A stretch of DNA of 64,000 nucleotides from Pseudonocardia autotrophica. Lineage in GTDB: Bacteria; Actinomycetota; Actinomycetes; Mycobacteriales; Pseudonocardiaceae. The position numbers and the translations under genes were made by a program. The notes under the pieces were generated by a model. It made no database searches, was not told the origin of the DNA, and was given only the letters and a program-made list of their open reading frames with translations. Positions within the stretch are counted from its first letter, which is position 1. Each line of letters starts with the position of its first letter. Below are positions 17,631-26,834 of the stretch, piece by piece. The stretch covers positions 1 through 64,000 of the forward strand of contig NZ_JNYD01000028.1 in the NCBI RefSeq assembly GCF_000717175.1, read 5' to 3'.

Positions 17631-18821
17631 ATGCAGTACTGGAGCTTCACCGAGGCCGCCTACCCCGACCTGCCCGAGCCCGAGACGTACCCGTCGATCC
17701 GGGTGACCCTGCCCAACGGCGTCATTGACCCCGAGCGGGCCGCGAGCCTGTGGGACCGCTACATCCGGGAGTGGCAGGTCGCCGACGAGTGCGGCCTCAA
17801 CGTGATGGTGAATGAACACCACTCCACGGCGACGTGCATGACGTCAGTCGCGCCCCTGATCACCGCGGTGCTGGCGCGCGTCACCTCGAACGCCCGCATC
17901 CTGCTGCTGGGCAACCCTGTCGCGAACCGGCCGGACCCCGTCCGGATCGCCGAGGAGATGGCACTGGTCGACGTCCTGAGCCACGGCCGGCTCGACGTCG
18001 GATTCGTGCGCGGCGTGCCGTACGAGATCAGCGCGACGAACACCAAGCCGATCGGCATGACCGAGCGCATGTGGGAGGCCATCGAGCTCATCACCCGTGC
18101 CTGGGCGACCCACGACGGGCCGTTCAACTGGGAGGGCGAGTTCTTCCACCACCGCCAGGTCAACATCTGGCCGCGGCCCTACCAGCAGCCGACCCCGCCG
18201 GTCTGGGTCACCGCGGTCAGCCCGAGCAGCGCCACTCGGATCGCCGACCAAGACTACCGGATCGCCACTTTCCTCACCGGGTACGAAGGCGCCCGTACCG
18301 TCTTTCAGGCTTATCGGGACCGGCAGGCCGAGGCGGGCAAACCAGTCCCTGCGGACGACAAGTTCGGCTACGCCGCACTCGTCTACACCGGAAAGACGGA
18401 CGCCGAGGGCCTCGACGGCGCCCGAAAACTGCTCTGGTACCTAACTTCGAACAAGGTGGCCACGGAGTTCCTTTACCCGCCGGGCTACACGCCCTACCCG
18501 GTGCGCGCCGCTGGCCTGCGCGCGCACAGCGCGGTCCACGACCCGGCGCTGCTGGCCGATCAGGGCGGCCACGCGAAGAAGGACCTCGCCTTGATGTCCC
18601 TTGAGGAGCTCATCGACCGTGGGATCGTCTTCGCGGGCAGCCCTCAGACCGTCTCGAACCAGATTGAGAAGTTCTACTCCGAGGTCGGCGGCTTCGGGAA
18701 CCTGCTGCTCATGGGCCAGGCGGGCCACATGGAGCATGACGAGGCTGTCCGCGGCCTGGAGCTCTTCGCCGACCAGGTCGTCCCCGCGGTGAACCGCTTG
18801 ACCGACGCCGCCACAGTCTGA
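17631..18821 (+). CDS. LLM-class flavin-dependent monooxygenase (396 aa)
   Basis: Bacterial-luciferase-like TIM-barrel flavoenzyme, the FMNH2-using oxygenase half of a two-component system. Seen: VMVNEHHSTATCM (EHH motif near residue 63), RILLLGNPVANRPDP, EEMALVDVLSHGRLDVGFVRG, MWEAIELITRAW and VFAGSPQTVSNQIE. Strong AGGAGG site six bases before ATG 17631. The flavin reductase at 5138 could supply reduced flavin. Related enzymes perform Baeyer-Villiger oxidation of cyclic ketones or hydroxylations. The substrate here is not known. Confidence 0.92.
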   Translation: MQYWSFTEAAYPDLPEPETYPSIRVTLPNGVIDPERAASLWDRYIREWQVADECGLNVMVNEHHSTATCMTSVAPLITAVLARVTSNARILLLGNPVANRPDPVRIAEEMALVDVLSHGRLDVGFVRGVPYEISATNTKPIGMTERMWEAIELITRAWATHDGPFNWEGEFFHHRQVNIWPRPYQQPTPPVWVTAVSPSSATRIADQDYRIATFLTGYEGARTVFQAYRDRQAEAGKPVPADDKFGYAALVYTGKTDAEGLDGARKLLWYLTSNKVATEFLYPPGYTPYPVRAAGLRAHSAVHDPALLADQGGHAKKDLALMSLEELIDRGIVFAGSPQTVSNQIEKFYSEVGGFGNLLLMGQAGHMEHDEAVRGLELFADQVVPAVNRLTDAATV

Positions 18822-18845
18822 CCCCACCTCGATGATCGGAGCACA

Positions 18846-20150
18846 ATGACGTCTCAATCATCCCTGCCAGACAACGTCGCGGCACCACCCACGGAGAACG
18901 CAGCACTCTCGCGTCGCTCCGTGGTGGCGGCCGGCACCGGGAACGCGCTCGAGTTCTACGACTTCGCCGTGTTCGCCTCGTTAACCCCGGTGATCTCGAC
19001 GCTGTTCTTCCCCGCAGGAAACCCGGTCGCCGCGATCCTTTCTACGCTGGCGCTCTATGCCGTCGGCTTCGTGGTGCGCCCGGTGGGGGCCATCCTGCTG
19101 GGCCAGCTCGCCGACCGCCGCGGACGCAAGTTCACCCTCTTCCTCGCCCTAACCCTCATGGGCGTGACGACGGTGCTCGTCGGCGTCATGCCGACGTACG
19201 CCCAGGTCGGCATCCTAGCGCCCGCACTGCTCTGCCTCGCACGGGTCCTGCAGGGCATCTCGGTCGGCGGCGAGTTCGGGACCGCCGCCACCTACCTCAT
19301 CGAGCACTCGCCCCGGCACAAGCGCGGGCTCTACGGATCCTTCGCTGTGTTCTCCTCCGCGAGCGGCAGCGTGCTTGGCATCTTCGTCGTGCTGATGCTG
19401 ACCATCTCCATGACCCAGGAGACGCTTAGCGGATGGGGCTGGCGGCTGCCGTTCCTCCTCGGCTTTCCACTCCTCGCCATCGGCATGTACCTGAGGTTCC
19501 GCCTGGCCGAGTCCCCAGAGTTCGAGGAGCTCAAAGCCGAGGGCACACGAGCGCAAAATCCGCTGCGCACACTTTTCCGCGAGCACTGGCGGGCCTTCCT
19601 GACGGTGCTGGGAATCAGCGTCGGCTACCAAATCCTCTCAGCCACCATCCAAGGCTTCCTGCTCACCCACATCCGCACCGTCGTGGGGATGCCAGCTGTG
19701 CCTGCGCTGACCACGGTGCTGATCGCCGCGCTGTTGGGCCTTGGGATGGTGCTGGTCGTCGGGACCGTGGCGGACCGGATCGAGCGCCGGACGTTGCTGC
19801 TCATGGCGTGTGGGCTGGCACTCGTCCTGCCCCTCCCGTGCATGCTGATCATCAGCCTCGGCGGCTTCGGGCCTGTGCTGATCGGGCAGATCGTGTTCTG
19901 GATTCCACTCGCCATCTTCGGCGGGGTGGTTTCCGCCGTCTTCGCGGACCTCTTCCCGGCGCAGGTCAGGGCATCCGGCTTCGGCATCGCCTACGGCTTC
20001 GGAGTCGCGGGCTTCGCGGGCACAACCCCCTTTGTCGCCACCCTATTGGTCGACTCCTCGGGCACCGTGCTGGCACCGGCCTGGTACGTGATCGCCGCGG
20101 CCGCCGTCACTATGGTCGTCGTGGCGACCGCGATGCGGCGGACGACGTGA
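18846..20150 (+). CDS. MFS transporter, MHS (metabolite:H+ symporter) family
   Basis: 434 aa with 12 predicted hydrophobic segments. The MHS signature GNALEFYDFAVFASL begins at about residue 35, followed by FVVRPVGAILLGQLADRRGRK, the loop 2-3 motif of the major facilitator superfamily, and GEFGTAATYLIEHSP near residue 140. This family imports carboxylates and similar solutes with protons (shikimate, citrate, proline/betaine). GGAG precedes ATG 18846. It is probably the uptake system for the cluster A substrate. It overlaps the next gene by 4 bp. Confidence 0.92.
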   Translation: MTSQSSLPDNVAAPPTENAALSRRSVVAAGTGNALEFYDFAVFASLTPVISTLFFPAGNPVAAILSTLALYAVGFVVRPVGAILLGQLADRRGRKFTLFLALTLMGVTTVLVGVMPTYAQVGILAPALLCLARVLQGISVGGEFGTAATYLIEHSPRHKRGLYGSFAVFSSASGSVLGIFVVLMLTISMTQETLSGWGWRLPFLLGFPLLAIGMYLRFRLAESPEFEELKAEGTRAQNPLRTLFREHWRAFLTVLGISVGYQILSATIQGFLLTHIRTVVGMPAVPALTTVLIAALLGLGMVLVVGTVADRIERRTLLLMACGLALVLPLPCMLIISLGGFGPVLIGQIVFWIPLAIFGGVVSAVFADLFPAQVRASGFGIAYGFGVAGFAGTTPFVATLLVDSSGTVLAPAWYVIAAAAVTMVVVATAMRRTT

Positions 20151-20959
20151 GCGTGGGTCGGCTGACGGGGCGGACGGCAGTAGTCACGGGTGCGGGCTCG
20201 GGGATCGGCGCGGCCACGGCCGAGCTGTTCGCCCGGGAGGGCGCGAAGGTCGTCGTAGCTGATCTCGATAAGGCGACAGCCGCGGCGACCGTGGAGCGGA
20301 TCCGCGACGAGGGCGGAGCAGCGGAACCCTACGCGGTGGACGTCTCGGACTCCTCTGAGGTCGCCGGACTCGTCGCGTTCACCGTGGACACCTTCGGTAG
20401 CGTGGACGTGCTGCAGAACTACGCCTCAAACCGGGGAGTGGTCGCGCAGGACGTCCTGCTTGCCGCCGCCGATCCGGAGGTCTGGCTCCAGCAGCTATCC
20501 GTGGACCTGTTGGGCTGCATGCTCACCGCGAAGCACGTCCTCCCGCATATGCTGCGGGCGGGCTCGGGGAGCATCACGAACGCGTCCTCGCTGGTCGCGT
20601 GGCTCGCTCTGGAGGCCCGGCCGGCGTACGCCACGGCGAAGGCCGGGGTGATCGGGCTGTCCAAATCCATCGCCGTGGAGTACGGCAGGCAGGGCATCCG
20701 GTGCAACGTCGTGGCTCCGGGCCCGATTGTCTCGCCGGGCACCGAGGAGATGTACTCCGAGGAGCAGACGGCGGTAATGCTCGAGCACGTCGCGGCGCCG
20801 CGCCTGGGTAGGCCTGACGACGTCGCGCTGGCGGCCTTGTTCCTCGCATCGCCAGAGTCAACCTTCGTCAACGGGCAGGTGCTAGTCGTGGACGGGGGCA
20901 TGTCGGCGTACGCGCCCATGGTCCCGTCGTTCCGCCGGTTGGCCGGCGGGGAGGAGTAG
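20147..20959 (+). CDS. SDR family oxidoreductase (270 aa)
   Basis: SDR with TGAGSGIGAATAELF, VVVADLDK (Asp for NAD), ASSLVAWLAL (Ser) and YATAK. Two variations: the usual NNAG reads NYAS, and the usual structural Asn in 'NxxG' is Asp (SVDLLGCM). The Ser-Tyr-Lys triad is intact, so it is probably active. GTG 20147 overlaps the transporter stop; a second GTG lies 6 bases later. The C-terminus extends with MVPSFRRLAGGEE. It is probably an alcohol dehydrogenase in the degradative route. Confidence 0.9.
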   Translation: MSVGRLTGRTAVVTGAGSGIGAATAELFAREGAKVVVADLDKATAAATVERIRDEGGAAEPYAVDVSDSSEVAGLVAFTVDTFGSVDVLQNYASNRGVVAQDVLLAAADPEVWLQQLSVDLLGCMLTAKHVLPHMLRAGSGSITNASSLVAWLALEARPAYATAKAGVIGLSKSIAVEYGRQGIRCNVVAPGPIVSPGTEEMYSEEQTAVMLEHVAAPRLGRPDDVALAALFLASPESTFVNGQVLVVDGGMSAYAPMVPSFRRLAGGEE

Positions 20960-20964
20960 GCGAG

Positions 20965-21933
20965 ATGCGTGTGATGGTGACCGGTGGCCTCGGGGTAAAT
21001 GGGGCCTGGGTGGTGCGCGAGCTGCTCGACCGCGGCCACGAGGTCGGCATCTTGGAGGCCCGGGACGACACGTCGCTGATCGACGACGTCAAGGACCGGG
21101 TCGAACTCGTCGTCGCCGACGTCCGGGACGCCGGACAGGTGGTCGAGGCGACGGCGAAGCTGGCCCCGGAGGCGGTGGTGCACCTGGCCGCGTTCGTCGA
21201 TTGCGATCGGGACCCGCAGCTGGCGATCGCGGTGAACGTCGGCGGTACAGCGAACGTCTGCGCGGCGGCCGTCGCCGCGCGCGTGCGCCGAGTCGTCTAT
21301 ACCAGCACGAAGGGGGTGTACGGGCCCAGTGTGGGCGACCGCGGCCATCCCACCTACGCGCCGATCCCCGAGCACGGAAAGCGGGTGTCGCGCGACATCT
21401 ACCCGATCACGAAGGCCGCAGCCGAGGACGTCCTGTGGTGGTACGGCCGCACGACCGAGCTCGAGGTCGCCGCCATGCGGTTCGCCACGATCTACGGACC
21501 CGGCAAGCTAGCCCGGCACGGCGGGGAGGGCTTCGGGCGGCAGATCTCGCTTTACAGCTCGATGCTGGAGCTGCCCGCCGCCGGGCGGCCGTTCGCCGTA
21601 GAGCGTGGCGCCGACGAGCGCAACGACCTCGTCTACGTTCTCGACGTGGCGGACGCGATCGCGACGGTCGCCCTGGCCCCGGAGCCTTTGCAGCACAACG
21701 CGTACAACGTCACCGGCGGGGAGCCCGTATCGACCGCGGCGTACGCCGCCGCGATCCGGCGTCTGATTCCCGGAGCGGACCTGCGGGTCGGCCCCGGGCT
21801 GGACCCCATGGGCATGGGCGCCCCCTACTACACGAGACTCGACGGGAGCCGTATGGCGACGGAATTCGGGTGGCAGCCCCGCTACGATCTGGAGCGCGCG
21901 CTGCGGGACTACCGCGATCGGGTCGCTCTATGA
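20965..21933 (+). CDS. NAD-dependent epimerase/dehydratase family protein (322 aa)
   Basis: Extended SDR: VTGGLGVNGAWVVREL (GxxGxxG), VADVRDAG, VVHLAAFVDCD, catalytic Thr/Ser in VVYTSTKGVYGPS and the YPITK pair. C-terminal substrate region MRFATIYGPG and VLDVADAI. GGAGGAG in the preceding gene supports ATG 20965. Members of this fold include sugar epimerases, hydroxysteroid dehydrogenases and aldehyde reductases. With no other sugar gene nearby, a dehydrogenase or reductase role is more likely than nucleotide-sugar chemistry. It overlaps the next gene by 4 bp. Confidence 0.88.
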   Translation: MRVMVTGGLGVNGAWVVRELLDRGHEVGILEARDDTSLIDDVKDRVELVVADVRDAGQVVEATAKLAPEAVVHLAAFVDCDRDPQLAIAVNVGGTANVCAAAVAARVRRVVYTSTKGVYGPSVGDRGHPTYAPIPEHGKRVSRDIYPITKAAAEDVLWWYGRTTELEVAAMRFATIYGPGKLARHGGEGFGRQISLYSSMLELPAAGRPFAVERGADERNDLVYVLDVADAIATVALAPEPLQHNAYNVTGGEPVSTAAYAAAIRRLIPGADLRVGPGLDPMGMGAPYYTRLDGSRMATEFGWQPRYDLERALRDYRDRVAL

Positions 21934-22898
21934 GGGCGGCGCTGTACAGACGTCCCGGCCCGGCGAACGAGGTGCTAGAGGTCCTGGACCTGGAGACTCC
22001 CGAGCCCGGCCCAGAAGAGGTGCGGGTGCGGATCACCGTCTCGGGCATCAACCCGACGGACTGGAAGACGCGCGCCGGAACGAACCGGCGACGACCCGAC
22101 GGGTTCCAGATACCCCACCATGACGGCGCCGGAGTGGTCGACGCGGTCGGCCCCGGCGTTATCGGACTGGCTGTGGGCCAACGAGTCTGGACCTACCTCG
22201 CGGCCTACCACAACCGTTGGGGCACCGCGGCCGAGTACGCCGTGCTGCCCGCCTCGCGGGTGGTTCCGCTGCCGGACGAGGCCTCCGATGAGCTGGGGGC
22301 ATGCCTGGGTGTACCTGCGCTGACCGCCGCGCACTGTCTCGGCGGGAGCTTCAAGTCGCTGGAGGGGCGGACCGTACTCGTGGCCGGCGGCGCGGGCGCG
22401 GTGGGCCACTTCGCGATCGAGCTCGCCACGTTCGCGGGCGCAGCGGTCGTGACCACCGTCAGCTCCGAGGAGAAGGCGGAGCTGGCACGGGCAGCAGGTG
22501 CGGATCATGTGCTGCGCTACGACGAACCGGATGTGGCTCAGCGGATCGGTGACCTGGTTGGCGGGGTCGACCGCGTCGTCGAGGTGGCACCCGGCGCGAA
22601 CATGGAGCTGGACCTGGCGGTCCTGAACCAGGGCGGCACGATCTCCACCTACGCCGCCGAGCCGGAGCTGGTGCTTGCGGGCGGCCCGCTCATGAGCGGG
22701 AATGTGCGGCTGGAGTTCGTGCTGCTCTACGGCGTGTCCGCACACGAGCTCGCCGCGGCGGTGGGGTGGACGGCAGACGCGCTGGCGGCCGGGGCGCTCT
22801 CGGCGCTGCCGATCGCGGCCTACCCGCTGGAGCGGGTCGCGGCGGCGCAGGAGCACGTGGAGCAGGGTTTCGTAGGAAAGGTGGTGGTGCGGCCGTGA
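21930..22898 (+). CDS. Zinc-independent MDR alcohol dehydrogenase / quinone oxidoreductase-like
   Basis: 322 aa medium-chain reductase. VRITVSGINPTDWKTRAG and PHHDGAGVVDAVGPGV at the N-terminus and VLVAGGAGAVGHFAIELA (Rossmann motif) at about residue 150 match the QOR branch. The catalytic zinc Cys/His ligands of alcohol dehydrogenases and the structural four-Cys loop are missing. It is probably an NADPH-dependent enone or quinone reductase. ATG 21930 overlaps the previous stop by 4 bp and its stop overlaps the ligase GTG. Confidence 0.9.
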   Translation: MRAALYRRPGPANEVLEVLDLETPEPGPEEVRVRITVSGINPTDWKTRAGTNRRRPDGFQIPHHDGAGVVDAVGPGVIGLAVGQRVWTYLAAYHNRWGTAAEYAVLPASRVVPLPDEASDELGACLGVPALTAAHCLGGSFKSLEGRTVLVAGGAGAVGHFAIELATFAGAAVVTTVSSEEKAELARAAGADHVLRYDEPDVAQRIGDLVGGVDRVVEVAPGANMELDLAVLNQGGTISTYAAEPELVLAGGPLMSGNVRLEFVLLYGVSAHELAAAVGWTADALAAGALSALPIAAYPLERVAAAQEHVEQGFVGKVVVRP

Positions 22899-24505
22899 CC
22901 GGAGGGCTGATCAGCGCGCTTACGCCGCTGTCCTTCCTGGAGCGCTCCGCAATCGTTTACGCCGAATCACCGGCGGTCGTGTACGGCGAGCGGACCTGGA
23001 CCTACCGAGAGTTTGCCGACGAGGTGGCCCGCCGAGCGCGGGCGCTGCGTGGGGCTGGTGTCCGCCCCGGAGACCGGGTCGCCTACCTCATGCCCAACGT
23101 CCCGGAGATGCTGGTGGCGCACTACGCCGTGCCTCTCGCGGGCGCGGTGCTGGTGGCGGTCAACACCCGGCTTGCGGCGGCGGAGGCGCGCGCCATCCTC
23201 GACCATTCCGGCGCGACCCTGCTCGTAGTCGACGCCGCTTTCTCGAGCACGGTGGCCCCGCTGGTCGGATCGCTAGCGACGGTGCGGACGATCGTGGAGG
23301 TGGCGGACCCGCTGGGGCCGCCGACCACAGACGGCGTCCCCGGAGCCGTCGCCTTTGCCGACCTGCCCGTGAACGGGACCGGTGAGCTCGTCTGGTCCGT
23401 CGAGGACGAGCACACCGCAATTTCGATCAACTACACCTCCGGGACGACCGGTCGTCCCAAGGGTGTGGTCTATACCCACCGGGGTGCGTACCTGAACGCG
23501 CTCGGCGGGATGCACCACAGCGACCATGACGCGGGCAGTGTCTACCTGTGGACACTGCCGATGTTCCACTGCAACGGCTGGTGCACACCCTGGGCACTCG
23601 TCGCGGCCGGCGGCACCCAGGTGTGCCTGCGCGAGGTGCGAGGGGACGCCGTCTGGGGCCTCATCAAACGCCACGGGGTGACCCATCTCAACGGCGCACC
23701 CACGGTGCTCACGACGATCCTGCAGTCCGCAGCGGGGCACGCGCTCGGCCGCGAGCTCGTGGTCACGACGGCGGGCGCGCCGCCCAGCCCGACCGTCATC
23801 CTCGGTATGGAGGACATGGGCTTCCGGATCGTGCACGTCTACGGGCTCACCGAGACCTACGGGCCCTACACGATCAATGAGCATCAACGTTCCTGGGAGA
23901 GCTTGCCCCCGGAGCGGCGCGCCGTTCTGACGGCACGGCAGGGCGTCGGGATGGTGCAGGTCGACCGGGTCCGGGTGGTCGACCGCGAGCTCAAGGACGT
24001 GCCCGCCGACGGCGTGACGATGGGCGAAGTTGTGATGCGCGGCAACACCGTGATGAAGGAGTACTTCCGGGACCCTGAGGCGACCGCGGAGGCGTTCGCG
24101 GGCGGCTGGTTCCACTCCGGGGACCTCGGCGTGCTGCACCCTGACGGGTACGTCGAGCTGCGCGACCGGGCTAAGGACGTCATCATCTCCGGTGGCGAGA
24201 ATATCTCGACCATCGAGGTGGAGCATGCCGTCGCGGCGCACCCGGACGTGCTCGAGGTCGCCGTGCTCGGTGTCCCCGACGAGCGCTGGGGCGAGCGGCC
24301 GAAGGCCTTCGTCGTCCCGCGGCCGGGCCGACTTCCCACCGAAGGCGAGCTCATCGCGCACGTGCGGGAGCACCTTGCGCACTACAAGGCGCCCCGCGAG
24401 GTCGAGATAGTCGACGAGCTTCCCAAGACCTCGACCGGCAAGGTCCAGAAGTACGAGCTGCGGGAACGGGAGTGGTCCGGCGAGACCACCCGAATCCGCG
24501 GATGA
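22895..24505 (+). CDS. Acyl-CoA ligase (AMP-binding, 536 aa)
   Basis: ATP-dependent CoA ligase of the ANL superfamily. P-loop INYTSGTTGRPKGV is at about residues 178-190, VYGLTETYGPY carries the adenine/Glu motif, GWFHSGDLGVLHPDGY is the hinge region with Asp, DVIISGGENIS follows, and the catalytic Lys is in LPKTSTGKVQK. Length and motifs match medium-chain or aromatic acid ligases. It sits directly upstream of the HyuAB pair, a position that in acetophenone degradation is held by a beta-keto acid ligase. GTG 22895 overlaps the previous stop. Confidence 0.93.
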   Translation: MTGGLISALTPLSFLERSAIVYAESPAVVYGERTWTYREFADEVARRARALRGAGVRPGDRVAYLMPNVPEMLVAHYAVPLAGAVLVAVNTRLAAAEARAILDHSGATLLVVDAAFSSTVAPLVGSLATVRTIVEVADPLGPPTTDGVPGAVAFADLPVNGTGELVWSVEDEHTAISINYTSGTTGRPKGVVYTHRGAYLNALGGMHHSDHDAGSVYLWTLPMFHCNGWCTPWALVAAGGTQVCLREVRGDAVWGLIKRHGVTHLNGAPTVLTTILQSAAGHALGRELVVTTAGAPPSPTVILGMEDMGFRIVHVYGLTETYGPYTINEHQRSWESLPPERRAVLTARQGVGMVQVDRVRVVDRELKDVPADGVTMGEVVMRGNTVMKEYFRDPEATAEAFAGGWFHSGDLGVLHPDGYVELRDRAKDVIISGGENISTIEVEHAVAAHPDVLEVAVLGVPDERWGERPKAFVVPRPGRLPTEGELIAHVREHLAHYKAPREVEIVDELPKTSTGKVQKYELREREWSGETTRIRG

Positions 24506-24537
24506 CCGGCCCACCACCCCCGAAGGAGCGGCGTGGC

Positions 24538-24804
24538 ATGACGACACAGAACCCGACGATCGCACCCCCGCGCGTCGTCGAGCGGGAGGCGGTGACGGCC
24601 GACGATCTGGCGGCCCTCTGCGTCGACCTCGCACGAGACTTCCCCGGCTCCACAGCGGCGGACTTCCGGCGCTACCCGGTGCTTAGTGAGGGCGGGTGGT
24701 TCCTGGTGGTCAAGCACCAGCCCACTCTGCGTTCAGTGAGCCGAGAACCCTGGGACCTGTTCGGGCCGATCCGGCTCACCTCTCACGGGCTGGACCTCTC
24801 GTGA
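24538..24804 (+). CDS. Small protein (88 aa) translationally coupled to HyuA
   Basis: ATG 24538 is preceded by GAAGGAG. The protein has an N-terminal unstructured part, then EAVTADDLAALCVDLARDFPG (probably helical) and a beta-like segment GGWFLVVKHQPTL, ending LTSHGLDLS. No known domain is recognised. Its stop overlaps the HyuA ATG (TGATG). Acetone carboxylase has a small gamma subunit and acetophenone carboxylase a 15-kDa subunit beside HyuA/HyuB-like chains; this could be such a subunit, but no sequence evidence proves it. Confidence 0.7.
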   Translation: MTTQNPTIAPPRVVEREAVTADDLAALCVDLARDFPGSTAADFRRYPVLSEGGWFLVVKHQPTLRSVSREPWDLFGPIRLTSHGLDLS

Positions 24805-26834
24805 TGATCGGGGTGGACGTCGGCGGCACCTTCACCGACGTCGTGGCTGTCGACGGCGGCGAGATCCGGACGATTAAGGTCGCGACTGCGGCGCGCACCG
24901 AGGAGGGGGTTCTCGCAGGGGCGCGGGAGGCCGGCGTCGAGCACGCTACGACCTTCAACCACGCCAGCACGCACGGGCTGAACGCGGTGATCACCCGCAG
25001 GCTGCCTAAGGTCGCGTTTCTGACGACCATGGGGCACCGGGACATCCTGGACGCCGGCCGCACCTGGCGTCCGGCCGAAGCACTGACCGATGCGCACTGG
25101 CGGCGCTCCTTCGGCGACGCCTCCCGTCCGCTCGTACCGCGTTACCTGCGCCGTGGCATCCGGGAGCGGATCACCGCGGACGGCGGGATCCTCATCCCGC
25201 TCGACGAGGAGCATGCCCGCGCCGAGCTGGAGGTGCTGAGGGACTGCGCGGTGGAGGGTGTAGCGATTTGCTTGCTCAACGCCTATGTGAGCGCGCACCA
25301 CGAGGAGCGGCTGCGGGAGCTGGTGGCCGAAGTGCTCGGCGACGTGCCCTGCTCGATCTCCAGCGAGGTCTCGCCACTGGCCAAGGAGTTCGCCCGGTCC
25401 TCCACCACCGTCGTGGACGTGTTCATGCGGATCATCTATGACGGCTACACGTCGAGGCTGGACGCCGGTCTGCGCGAGGCCGGATTCCGGGGCGAGCTGA
25501 ACTACGCCAACTGCGCCGCCCAGCTCGTGGCGGCGGACGTCGCGGTCGAGCACCCGTATCAGATCGTCTTCGCGGGGCCCGCCGCCGGGACCGTGGCGGG
25601 CGCCCACTTCGGTTCACTGATCGACGCTCCGAACCTACTGTGCGCGGATATTGGCGGGACCTCGTGCGACATCAGCCTGGTGACAGCGGGTGAGCCCAGT
25701 GTCGACACCACCTTCCAGCTCGAACACGACTTGGTCGTCAACGCGCTCTCCACTGAGGTCGTCAGCATCGGCGCCGGCGGCGGGAGCTTGGTGACCATCA
25801 GCCCGGCGGGAGAGCTGCAGGTCGGCCCGGGCTCGGCTGGCTCCGTGCCGGGACCCGCCTGTTACGGGCGGGGCGGGGTTGAGCCCGCGACCACGGACAC
25901 CATGCTGCTCATGGGGATCCTCGATCCCGACGGGTTCGCCGGGGGGCGCATGCGGCTGGACCCCGATCTGTCCCGGCAAGCGTTCGAGGCGCTCGATACC
26001 CCGCTGACCTTCGACCAACGCGTGGACTACGCGTTCCGCACGGCTGTGGCGAACGTGGCCGAAGGGCTGTTCAACGTTGCCGTCAAGCACGGCATCGATC
26101 CCCGCGACTACAGCCTATTGGCTTTTGGCGCCGCCGGTCCGATGCTGCTTCCCGCGGCGCTGGACTTGATCCACGCAAGGGAGGTCGTGATCCCACCGCA
26201 CCCGGGCCTGTTCTCCGCACTCGGCCTGGTCAGCTCCGACCAGGTCTACGGGGACAGCCGCAGCTCCTACACGATTCTGGAGCCGGGCGCCGCGGAGTCC
26301 ATCGAGAAGGTGTACACGCAGATGGAGGAGCGGCTCGCCCAGCGCTTCGGCGACCGCGGCGAGAAGGTTCGGTTTGTGCGAACGTTCGACGCGCTCCTGG
26401 TGGGGCAGACCTGGGAGACCCCGTTCGTCGGGATCCCAGATGGCCCGATCACGCCGGAGACCGTACAGTGCATGATCGCGAACTTCCACGACGTCTACGA
26501 GCAGCGCACCGGCAACCGGTTCGAGGCGCTGCCCGTGCAGGGCGTGACCTACCGGGTCGAGGCGGTATTCGGTGTGGACAAGGTGGAGTACCCGCGAGTC
26601 CCCCGCCGGGAGACCGGTGGGCCGACGCCGAGCGGGGAGCTGCAGCTCCGCTACCTCGGACCGGAGCCGCTGCCTGCAGGGGAGTACCAGCGCGCCGATC
26701 TGCGGGCCGGCGATACCTTGGTCGGACCCGCGGTCGTTCGAGAGCCGTTGTCCACCACGTTTGTGCCGCCGGACCACCGGCTCACCGTTGGCGAGTACGG
26801 CGAGCTCCACATCCGACTCGAGGAGGCACAGTGA
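24804..26834 (+). CDS. hyuA: Hydantoinase/oxoprolinase A family protein (HyuA-like, 676 aa)
   Basis: ATPase subunit of the HyuA/AcxA type. The ASKHA phosphate-binding segment GVDVGGTFTDVVAV opens the protein. FNHASTHGLNAVITR, SSEVSPLAKEFARSSTTVVDVFM, FAGPAAGTVAGA and the second phosphate motif ADIGGTSCDISLV (near residue 282) follow, then GPGPAC-like VPGPACYGRGG. The family phosphorylates a lactam, enol or bicarbonate in N-methylhydantoinase, 5-oxoprolinase, and acetone and acetophenone carboxylases. It pairs with HyuB next door (4-bp overlap). GTG 24801 is an alternative start. Confidence 0.92.
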   Translation: MIGVDVGGTFTDVVAVDGGEIRTIKVATAARTEEGVLAGAREAGVEHATTFNHASTHGLNAVITRRLPKVAFLTTMGHRDILDAGRTWRPAEALTDAHWRRSFGDASRPLVPRYLRRGIRERITADGGILIPLDEEHARAELEVLRDCAVEGVAICLLNAYVSAHHEERLRELVAEVLGDVPCSISSEVSPLAKEFARSSTTVVDVFMRIIYDGYTSRLDAGLREAGFRGELNYANCAAQLVAADVAVEHPYQIVFAGPAAGTVAGAHFGSLIDAPNLLCADIGGTSCDISLVTAGEPSVDTTFQLEHDLVVNALSTEVVSIGAGGGSLVTISPAGELQVGPGSAGSVPGPACYGRGGVEPATTDTMLLMGILDPDGFAGGRMRLDPDLSRQAFEALDTPLTFDQRVDYAFRTAVANVAEGLFNVAVKHGIDPRDYSLLAFGAAGPMLLPAALDLIHAREVVIPPHPGLFSALGLVSSDQVYGDSRSSYTILEPGAAESIEKVYTQMEERLAQRFGDRGEKVRFVRTFDALLVGQTWETPFVGIPDGPITPETVQCMIANFHDVYEQRTGNRFEALPVQGVTYRVEAVFGVDKVEYPRVPRRETGGPTPSGELQLRYLGPEPLPAGEYQRADLRAGDTLVGPAVVREPLSTTFVPPDHRLTVGEYGELHIRLEEAQ

